7,401 nucleotides of DNA. Origin: Methanothrix sp. GTDB lineage: Archaea > Halobacteriota > Methanosarcinia > Methanotrichales > Methanotrichaceae. The notes beneath the pieces were generated by a model. That model worked only from the letters and a program-made list of their open reading frames with translations. It was not told the origin of the DNA and did no database searches. Numbering within the stretch: the first letter of the stretch is position 1; every line of letters starts with the position of its first letter. Of this stretch, positions 1 through 5,860 are shown piece by piece. Position numbers and translations under genes: made by a program. The DNA lies in assembly GCA_028682845.1 (NCBI GenBank), contig JAJRAT010000138.1, positions 1 through 7,401 of the forward strand, in the 5' to 3' direction.

Positions 1-998
1 ATCTCTTCCGAAATTGCGTGTCCGCTGAGGACCTGCACCTTCGCGCCCAGCTCTTCCGCCAGCCGCATGTTGCGCGCCAGTTGACCTTTGGCAACTCCTG
101 AGGTCTGCCTCTCTGAAGATGCTTCAACATAGACTGCAAACCATTCGGCGTTCAGGTCGGCGGCCATGCGCTGGCCTATGCGCACCAGCCGCTCGGAGAG
201 AGAGCTGGTACTGATGCAGACCAAGAGCCTGGAGCCCGCCGGCCAGGGGCCGAGAATGCCGTGCCGGTCCATGTAGGAGCGCATGTCGTTGTCCACCTTG
301 CGGGCGGTGTAACGCAGGGCCATCTCCCGCAGCCCCAGGAGGTTGCCCTTGCGAAAGAATTGGCGCACGGCTTGCTCGGCCTTGGGCGGCACATAGACCT
401 TGCCCTCGTTAAAGCGCGCCAGCAGCTCCTCGGGCGGCAGGTCCACTACCTCCAGTTGGTCGGCCATCTGCAGAATTCTATCCGGCACAGTCTCACGGAC
501 CCTAATGCCGGTGATCTGATAGACGATATCATTGAGGCTCTCCGCATGCTGGATATTCATGGTCGTGTAGACGTCGATTCCCGCATCCAGCAGCTCTTCC
601 ACATCCTGATACCGCTTGGCATGGCGGGTGCCCGGTGCATTGGTATGGGCCAGCTCATCCACCAGAGCGATGGCAGGACGGCGTGCCAGCACACCGTCCA
701 GGTCCATCTCCTCCAGAACTATGCCTCCGTGCTCAATTTGCAGACGCGCAATTATCTCCTGGCCTTCCAGCAATAGCTCAGTCTCACGGCGTTTGTGAGT
801 TTCCACAAGCGCGATGACGACATCCACACATTCCCTTTTCAGAGACTGGGCCTCTTCCAGCATCTGGTAAGTCTTGCCCACACCGGCGGCAGCGCCCACG
901 AATATCTTGAGCTTGCCCGCCCTTCGCTCTGCCTTCTGCTCCTTATGCTGCAACCTGCGCAGCAATGCATCGGGATCGGGGCGGCACTCTTCAGGCAT
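1..998 (-). CDS. kdpD: KdpD, N-terminal part (K+ sensor protein; 3' end lies outside the window)
   Basis: My translation of the minus strand from the ATG at 998 stays open to base 1, giving 332 residues with no stop. This is the osmosensor/K+-sensor protein that normally controls kdpABC transcription with KdpE. The KdpD domain covers about residues 28-240. It has a Walker A motif GAAAGVGKT (35-43), a Walker B-like LVDELAHTN (112-120) and the family blocks RHAKRYQDVEELL, TGIRVRETVPD and FFRKGNL. A universal stress protein (USP) domain begins near 256 and is cut by the window edge. The start is supported by an AAGGAG Shine-Dalgarno site inside the end of kdpC, about 8 nt upstream, and by only 4 nt between the kdpC stop and this ATG. 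The membrane segments and histidine kinase of full-length KdpD (about 890 residues in E. coli) would lie beyond the edge. A shorter sensor-only form is equally possible. Confidence 0.95.
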   Translation of the reverse strand, partial: MPEECRPDPDALLRRLQHKEQKAERRAGKLKIFVGAAAGVGKTYQMLEEAQSLKRECVDVVIALVETHKRRETELLLEGQEIIARLQIEHGGIVLEEMDLDGVLARRPAIALVDELAHTNAPGTRHAKRYQDVEELLDAGIDVYTTMNIQHAESLNDIVYQITGIRVRETVPDRILQMADQLEVVDLPPEELLARFNEGKVYVPPKAEQAVRQFFRKGNLLGLREMALRYTARKVDNDMRSYMDRHGILGPWPAGSRLLVCISTSSLSERLVRIGQRMAADLNAEWFAVYVEASSERQTSGVAKGQLARNMRLAEELGAKVQVLSGHAISEE

Positions 999-1002
999 AT
1001 GT

Positions 1003-1587
1003 TCATCTCCTTCTTGTCAGATCGTCCAGTGCCAGGTTGAGCTTGAGCACATTCACCCTCTCCTGGCCCAGTATTCCGAACTGGGCGGGCTCGATGGTCT
1101 GATAGACCAGCAGCTTTACTTCCGATTCGGGAAAGCCTCTGGCTTTGGCAATCCTCGGCACCTGGAGCATTGCTCCTTCCATGCTGATATGCGGGTCAAG
1201 GCCGCTGGCGGACGACTGGACCAGGTCCGCCGGAACTGGCGTATTTTGCGGCAGATTATTTTCCATCCGAACCTGTTCAACCCTGCGGCGCACCTCATCC
1301 ATAAGCCGGGAGCTGGTCGGACCCAGGTTGCTGGCCCCCGAGCCGTTAGCGGCATAGCTCACAGCCGAAGGCCGCCCGTGGAAGTAGCCGGGGCCGGAGA
1401 AGTTCTGGCCGATAAGCTCGGAGCCTACGACATGGCCATCCACTACGATCAGACTTCCATCCGCTCGCTCAGGCATCGCCATCTGGACCACACCCGTTAT
1501 CACGAGCGGATAGACGAGGCCGGTAAGCAAGGAGAAGGCCAGGAACAGCAACACCGCCGGTTTTACTTCTTTAATAATATCGTACAT
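1003..1587 (-). CDS. kdpC: Potassium-transporting ATPase KdpC subunit
   Basis: At 194 residues it is close to the roughly 190 residues of E. coli KdpC. KdpC is the small membrane-anchored subunit that associates with KdpA and KdpB and supports high-affinity ATP-driven K+ uptake. One N-terminal membrane span is visible at about residues 10-36, ending in the typical GLVYPLVITG. The rest should lie outside the membrane and carries the family blocks VGSELIGQNF (54-63), YFHGRPSA (68-75), GASNLGP (84-90) and the signature ASGLDPHIS (127-135). The ATG at 1587 follows the kdpB stop by 6 bp. A GGAGTGAG Shine-Dalgarno site overlaps that stop, so translation is probably coupled to kdpB. No truncation or missing block is seen. 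Confidence 0.98.
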   Translation of the reverse strand: MYDIIKEVKPAVLLFLAFSLLTGLVYPLVITGVVQMAMPERADGSLIVVDGHVVGSELIGQNFSGPGYFHGRPSAVSYAANGSGASNLGPTSSRLMDEVRRRVEQVRMENNLPQNTPVPADLVQSSASGLDPHISMEGAMLQVPRIAKARGFPESEVKLLVYQTIEPAQFGILGQERVNVLKLNLALDDLTRRR

Positions 1588-1593
1588 TTCGTC

Positions 1594-3630
1594 TCACTCC
1601 AGATGCAGCGCTACTACCAGGATATCGATCAGCTTGATGCCGATGAAAGGCACAATCAATCCTCCCAGGCCGTAGATGAGCAGGTTGCGGCGGAGAAGCA
1701 AAGCAGCGGTCGTCGGTTGATACCGGACGCCCTTCAGCGCCAGGGGAATGAGCAGCGGAATGACGATGGCGTTGAAGATGATGGCCGACAGAACCGCGCT
1801 CGTGGGAGTGGCCAGCCGCATGACGTTCAACATGCCAAGCATGGGATATTCGGCTGCAAATAGCGCCGGAATGATGGCAAAGTACTTGGAAACGTCGTTG
1901 GCCACGCTGAATGTGGTGAGAGCGCCGCGAGTGATGAGTATCTGCTTGCCGATCTCAACGATGTCGAGCAGCTTGGCGGGGTTCGAGTCCAGGTCAACCA
2001 TGTTGGCCGCCTCTCTCGCCGCCTGAGTGCCTGCGTTCATGGCCACGGCCACATCCGCCTGCGCCAATGCGGGTGCATCGTTGGTTCCGTCTCCGATCAT
2101 CGCCACCAGGTGTCCCTCCCGCTGATACTTGCGAATGGCTTCAAGTTTGGCCTCGGGACGAGCCTGGCCTATGAAATCATCTATGCCCGCCTCTGCGGCA
2201 ATGGCTGCTGCGGTTGTCGGATTGTCGCCAGTGATCATGACGGAGCGAATGCCGACCATGCGCAGATGCGAGAGACGCTCCTTGATGTTCTCTTTAAGAA
2301 CGTCCTTCAGTCGGATAGCACCGAGCACGCGGCTGCCCTCGGCCACAACCAGAGGCGTGCCGCCTTCCCTGGCGATGCTGTCCACAGCCGCTCTGATGCC
2401 CTCCGGCATCCTGCCGCCTTTGGCTAACACATATTCCTCGATGGCGTCGTGGGCTCCTTTTCGGATCGCACGGCCATCCCAATTGATTCCGCTCATGCGC
2501 GTCTCGGCACTGAAGGGAATGAAGGATGAACCGTCCGGCGCTCGAATGTCTCTGCCCCGAACGCCCAGCTTCTCCTTGGCCAGATCGACTATGCTCCGGC
2601 CCTCCGGCGTCTCATCGGCCAGGGATGAGAGCATGGCCGCATCTGCCAGATCCTCATTCTTCTCGCCCTCTGCAGGAATGAACTCGGTCGCCATTCTGTT
2701 TCCCAGGGTGATGGTGCCGGTCTTGTCCATCAACACGACATCCACATCTCCTGATGCCTCAACAGCCCTGCCGCTCAGAGCGATTACGTTGTGGGAGAGA
2801 AGCCTGTCCATGCCGGCGATGCCGATGGCAGGCAAGAGGCCGCCGATGGTTGTCGGCATCAGGCAAACCAGAAGCGCCACCAGTACTGGAACGGTGATGA
2901 CAAGGCCATTGTATCCGGCAAAAGCTTCCAGGGTTACCACTACCACGATGAAGAGGCCGGTCAGTCCCATGAGCAGTATCTCCAGCGCCTGCTCGTTGGG
3001 CGTCTTCTGGCGCTTGGCGCTCTCAACCATTCCGATCATCTGATCCAGGAAGGTCTCGCCCGGATCGGCTGTGATGAGAATTGTGACCTTTCCGGAGAGA
3101 ACGCGCGTTCCTCCCGTGACGCCGCAAAGGCTTCCTCCGGCCTCACGAACCACGGGAGCTGACTCGCCTGTGATGGCCGATTCATCGACCAAAGCGACAC
3201 CTTCTGCGATTTCGCCGTCACTGGGAATGATCTCGCCGTCTTTCACCAGTACCCGATCGCCCTTGCCTAGCTCCAGAGCTGAGACCTGTTCCGTGTTTCC
3301 ATCAGGAAGCAGGCGGCTGGCCTTGGCGTCGCTCCTGGCCATTCGAAGCGTCTCGGCCTGGGCTCGGCCACGGCCCTCGGCCAGTGCCTCGGCAAAGTTG
3401 GCAAACAGTATGGTAAACCAGAGCCAGATGCTGATCTGCAGATCGAAGGCACAGGCTTCTCCGCGCAAAATGTCGCCGGCGGTGATCAGGGTCGTCAGGA
3501 CTGCGCCGATCTCCACGGCAAACATCACCGGATTTCTCCATAGCTTTCGTGGATCGAGCTTGATAATGGAATCTTTGGCGGCCTGAAGCATCAGATCCGA
3601 CTGCCAGAGGTTGGACGTTTTGATCTTCAT
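1594..3630 (-). CDS. kdpB: Potassium-transporting P-type ATPase KdpB subunit
   Basis: At 678 residues it is near the usual 680. KdpB is the ATP-hydrolysing subunit of the KdpABC K+ pump. All P-type landmarks are present: TGES in the actuator domain (154-157), the membrane motif CLMPTTIGG (256-264), the phosphorylation site DKTGTIT with catalytic D302 (302-308), nucleotide-binding KGA (391-393), the TGDN loop (468-471) and the hinge GDGTNDAP (513-520). The C-terminal span motif NDVSKYFAI (578-586) keeps the Asp and Lys thought to couple to K+ entry. Ser157 of TGES matches the serine reported to be phosphorylated as an inhibitory control in E. coli KdpB. The start ATG lies 11 bp after the kdpA stop, and a GAGGTGA Shine-Dalgarno site overlaps that stop. 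The enzyme looks intact. Confidence 0.99.
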   Translation of the reverse strand: MKIKTSNLWQSDLMLQAAKDSIIKLDPRKLWRNPVMFAVEIGAVLTTLITAGDILRGEACAFDLQISIWLWFTILFANFAEALAEGRGRAQAETLRMARSDAKASRLLPDGNTEQVSALELGKGDRVLVKDGEIIPSDGEIAEGVALVDESAITGESAPVVREAGGSLCGVTGGTRVLSGKVTILITADPGETFLDQMIGMVESAKRQKTPNEQALEILLMGLTGLFIVVVVTLEAFAGYNGLVITVPVLVALLVCLMPTTIGGLLPAIGIAGMDRLLSHNVIALSGRAVEASGDVDVVLMDKTGTITLGNRMATEFIPAEGEKNEDLADAAMLSSLADETPEGRSIVDLAKEKLGVRGRDIRAPDGSSFIPFSAETRMSGINWDGRAIRKGAHDAIEEYVLAKGGRMPEGIRAAVDSIAREGGTPLVVAEGSRVLGAIRLKDVLKENIKERLSHLRMVGIRSVMITGDNPTTAAAIAAEAGIDDFIGQARPEAKLEAIRKYQREGHLVAMIGDGTNDAPALAQADVAVAMNAGTQAAREAANMVDLDSNPAKLLDIVEIGKQILITRGALTTFSVANDVSKYFAIIPALFAAEYPMLGMLNVMRLATPTSAVLSAIIFNAIVIPLLIPLALKGVRYQPTTAALLLRRNLLIYGLGGLIVPFIGIKLIDILVVALHLE

Positions 3631-3641
3631 GTCTTTTCACC

Positions 3642-5345
3642 TCAAAATGTCGTTCCTGATTGCATGAGCAGATGCTCCAGTATCGGGCCTAGCACAAAGA
3701 CCGGGAAGAAGGTCAGAGCGCCCACGATTATGACGGTGCCCACCAGCATGATCACAAAAAGCGGGCTTGCGGCGGGCAAAGTCGCAGAGCTTGCCGGAAC
3801 GATCCTCTTTTGCGCCAGAGATCCGGCCAGGGCCAGAGCCGGCAGGATGGTGGCAAACCTGCCCACCAGCATACCAAAAGCCGTGGCCAGGTTGTAGAAG
3901 ACCGTGTTGGCATTCAGGCCGGCGAAGGCAGAACCGTTGTTGCCGCAGGCTGATGCAAAGGCATAGAGGATCTCCGATAGGCCGTGCGGTCCGGCATTGT
4001 TCAGGCTGGACAGGCCCTGCGGCAGAACAATGGCGACGGCGGCAAAGATCAGCAGCGTCACAGACGGTGCCAGCAGGCCGATGACGGCCATGATCATCTC
4101 AAAGGGCTCCAGCTTCTTGCCGAAGAGTTCAGGAGTCCTCCCGATCATGAGTCCTGCCAGGAACATGGTCATGATGGCATAAAAGAAGATGCCTATCAGG
4201 CCGACTCCCACACCGCCGAAGATCACCTCGCCTATGGCCATGTTGAAGAGCAGGACCAGGCCCGCCAGCGGCATCAGGCTGTCATGCATGCTGTCGACGC
4301 CTCCGCAGGAGGTGACCGTGGTAGACTGGGCGAAGAGCAGGGACGGCACCACGCCAAAGCGCGTCTCCTTGCCTTCCATGTTCACTCCTCCGGCAACTCC
4401 CAGCTTCTCCAGCAATGGATTCCCGGAGGTCTCCGCCCAAAGGCCCACTCCGAGGCCCATGACGTAGAGGACCAGCATCGATGCGAATATGGCTTTGCCT
4501 TGCTGATGGTTCTTGATCATGGACCCAAAGGCAAAGGGAAGCGAGGCCGGGATCAGCAGCATTCCCAATACCTGCAAGAAATCCGTCAGAGGCGTCGGAT
4601 TCTCAAAGGGATGGGCGGAGTTGGCATTGAAGAAGCCGCCGCCGTTGGTTCCCAGGAACTTGATGGCATCTTGCGAGGCAGCAGGACCAAGGGCGATGAC
4701 CTGCTCTGCGCCTTCAAGGCCGTGCGAGATGACGTAGGGGCCAAGGGTCTGCACAACTCCTTGAGAGACAAATATCAGAGCCCAGACAATCGCCAGGGGC
4801 AGCAGCAGATAGAGCACGGACCTGGTCAGATCTACCCAGAAGTTTCCGATCCCATCGGCGTTCTTGCGAGCGAAACCTCTGACGACGGCCATAGCAGCGG
4901 CCAATCCCACGGCGGCTGAAAGGAAGTTTTGCACAGTCAGTCCCAGCATCTGAGTCAGATAGGCCAATGTCTGCTCGCCGCTGTAAGACTGCCAGTTGGT
5001 GTTGGTGGTGAAGGAGACCGCGGTGTTCAAAGCCGTGTCCCAGCGAACGGCCCCCAGCCCTTCAGGATTGAACGGAAGCCTTCCCTGCAATTCTTGGAGC
5101 AAAAAGACGGCAGCGATTCCCAAGATATTAAAGACCAGGAGCGCTGATACGTAGGTCTTCCAGGACATCTCTCGACTCTCATCAATATCTACAATTTCGT
5201 AAAGCCCTTGTTCGATGGGCCGGATCAACGGCGAAAGCAACGTTTGCTCGCCGCCGAATACTTTTGCGATATACCTTCCAGTCGGTGCTGCCAGTACCAG
5301 CAGGGCACCGAGCAGCAGGGCTACATATGCAAGTTCTGTTAGCAT
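3642..5345 (-). CDS. kdpA: Potassium-transporting ATPase KdpA subunit (K+ channel-like)
   Basis: At 567 residues it is close to the 557 of E. coli KdpA. KdpA binds and translocates K+; its fold derives from four repeats of a K+-channel-like unit. The four selectivity-filter loops are all recognisable: TTNTNWQSYSGE (113-124), GTNGGGFFN (232-240), TSCGGVDSMHDS (345-356) and ACGNNGSAFAG (466-476). About ten hydrophobic spans are visible, the first at residues 4-22. It is the first gene of the operon. The start ATG at 5345 is supported by a GAGGTGA Shine-Dalgarno site four nt upstream and by agreement with the family N-terminus (PTGRYIAKVF at 21-30). An AT-rich promoter-like stretch lies just upstream. 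No KdpF-like small hydrophobic frame is seen between this start and 5436. Confidence 0.99.
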   Translation of the reverse strand: MLTELAYVALLLGALLVLAAPTGRYIAKVFGGEQTLLSPLIRPIEQGLYEIVDIDESREMSWKTYVSALLVFNILGIAAVFLLQELQGRLPFNPEGLGAVRWDTALNTAVSFTTNTNWQSYSGEQTLAYLTQMLGLTVQNFLSAAVGLAAAMAVVRGFARKNADGIGNFWVDLTRSVLYLLLPLAIVWALIFVSQGVVQTLGPYVISHGLEGAEQVIALGPAASQDAIKFLGTNGGGFFNANSAHPFENPTPLTDFLQVLGMLLIPASLPFAFGSMIKNHQQGKAIFASMLVLYVMGLGVGLWAETSGNPLLEKLGVAGGVNMEGKETRFGVVPSLLFAQSTTVTSCGGVDSMHDSLMPLAGLVLLFNMAIGEVIFGGVGVGLIGIFFYAIMTMFLAGLMIGRTPELFGKKLEPFEMIMAVIGLLAPSVTLLIFAAVAIVLPQGLSSLNNAGPHGLSEILYAFASACGNNGSAFAGLNANTVFYNLATAFGMLVGRFATILPALALAGSLAQKRIVPASSATLPAASPLFVIMLVGTVIIVGALTFFPVFVLGPILEHLLMQSGTTF

Positions 5346-5349
5346 TATG

Positions 5350-5398
5350 TCACCTCAAATCAAGATATAATCTTAATGAGAATTTTTATATTATATGA
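5350..5398 (-). promoter_or_regulatory. Putative kdp operon promoter and ribosome binding site
   Basis: Read on the minus strand, 5396-5383 is ATATAATATAAAAA, a good archaeal TATA-box candidate. A start of transcription about 25 nt downstream would fall near 5362-5366, leaving a short leader. The Shine-Dalgarno GAGGTGA is at 5356-5350, four nt before the kdpA ATG. A second AT-rich patch at 5364-5371 is too close to the gene to be the TATA box if the Shine-Dalgarno site is to be transcribed. The element is seen by pattern only. Confidence 0.6.
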
Positions 5399-5406
5399 CA
5401 ACTAAC

Positions 5407-5428
5407 CATAGCCAATAATTGGGCTATG
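5407..5428. promoter_or_regulatory. Inverted repeat upstream of the kdp TATA box (operator candidate)
   Basis: CATAGCC (5407-5413) is matched by GGCTATG (5422-5428) around an 8-nt centre. An overlapping inner palindrome, CCAAT-A-ATTGG, spans 5412-5422. The dyad ends about 11 bp before the candidate TATA box of kdpA. That position suits an activator or repressor site. It also lies just after the possible small gene at 5437-5616 and could form a stem in that transcript, but no T-run follows directly. Role inferred. Confidence 0.4.
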
Positions 5429-5436
5429 ATAGTATT

Positions 5437-5616
5437 CTAAGCTAATCTGGGACGTTGTCCCGAAACAAAATCGCTTGGGTTTGAAGAATTTCTAAGCGTC
5501 AATACATAGGCATCTGCTCCGCTGACCGGACCTGTGGCGGCTTTGGCCTTCTCCCGCGTCAGCTTGCCGGAAATCCCAATCGGGTTTCCTTGCAGCAGGC
5601 CTGAAATTGATCTCAT
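5437..5616 (-). CDS. Possible small orphan protein of 59 residues
   Basis: I do not recognise this protein. A minus-strand frame runs from ATG (5616-5614) to TAG (5439-5437). It encodes 59 mostly polar residues, starting MRSISGLLQGNPIG and ending SGQRPRLA. In its favour, an AGAGGG Shine-Dalgarno-like stretch lies about 8-9 nt before the ATG, a TATA-like box sits at 5704-5711, and its middle third has G/C-rich third codon positions like the neighbouring genes. Against it are its short length, lack of a known motif and the AT-rich surroundings. It has no evident membrane span, so it is not KdpF. It could be a genuine small gene, a leader peptide, or the remnant of a longer decayed gene. It ends 91 bp before kdpA. 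Confidence 0.4.
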   Translation of the reverse strand: MRSISGLLQGNPIGISGKLTREKAKAATGPVSGADAYVLTLRNSSNPSDFVSGQRPRLA

Positions 5617-5703
5617 TTTTTATCCCTCTTTTGGAGACGAAATGGGAGGATTTTTCATCACTCCGACCGATCTCCATGAAGCCCTTCCTACTGGCGAGTC
5701 GGA

Positions 5704-5711
5704 TATATAAA
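5704..5711 (-). promoter_or_regulatory. TATA-like box upstream of the small orphan gene
   Basis: The minus strand reads TTTATATA here, matching the archaeal TATA-box consensus. Transcription would begin near 5680, giving a leader of about 65 nt before the ATG at 5616. The sequence is nearly symmetric, so it could also serve the plus strand, but no convincing plus-strand gene follows. Pattern-based only. Confidence 0.4.
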
Positions 5712-5809
5712 TGTATTTAGGAATGATTATGAAAACGTTGTACGATTTTGTCCGAGTCAGTTGAGCTGGAATCCGAAATGGCCGGAACCCGAAATTCAGA
5801 AATCAATGG

Positions 5810-5815
5810 AAAAAA
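5810..5815 (-). terminator. Oligo-T candidate terminator for the ligase-deaminase transcript
   Basis: The minus strand has T6 at this place, about 46 nt after the stop codon of the fusion gene, following a pyrimidine-rich stretch (5821-5860). Archaeal RNA polymerase can terminate at oligo-T runs without a hairpin. No convincing stem precedes it, so the call is weak. Confidence 0.3.
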
Positions 5816-5860
5816 CAGAGATCGGAAGGCAATAACGAAGGAAGATGGAAGAGATACAAA

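Larger units (their letters stand above)
5617..5860. other. Non-coding stretch between the ligase-deaminase gene and the small orphan gene
   Basis: Apart from the TATA-like box at 5704-5711 and the A-run at 5810-5815, I see no gene, tRNA, long repeat or insertion-sequence end in these 244 bp. CCGAAAT occurs twice about 17 bp apart (near 5772 and 5789), which is too little to call a repeat. Confidence 0.5.

Noticed and set aside
261..776. 171-codon open frame on the plus strand
   Set aside because: Opposite the kdpD N-terminal domain, which carries Walker motifs on the minus strand.
874..1863. 329-codon open frame on the plus strand
   Set aside because: It runs antisense across kdpD, kdpC and kdpB. 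Its product is rich in His, Gln and Arg with no recognisable domain, as expected of an antisense shadow.
2129..3043. 304-codon open frame on the plus strand
   Set aside because: Antisense to the conserved catalytic core of kdpB; Ser/Arg/Pro-rich low-information product.
3984..4919. 311-codon open frame on the plus strand
   Set aside because: Antisense to the kdpA filter regions; His/Gln/Gly-rich product without motifs.
5346..5436. Possible kdpF upstream of kdpA
   Set aside because: No minus-strand frame encodes a hydrophobic peptide of 25-35 residues in this stretch.
5492..5677. 61-codon minus-strand frame starting at ATG 5677
   Set aside because: It overlaps the 59-codon frame in another phase. 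It lacks a Shine-Dalgarno site and gives a highly charged product with no motif, although a leaderless start near 5680 cannot be fully excluded.
5732..5748. Imperfect dyad AAAACG...CGATTTT upstream of the TATA-like box
   Set aside because: The arms match only with a bulge and the region is AT-rich, so chance is the simpler explanation.
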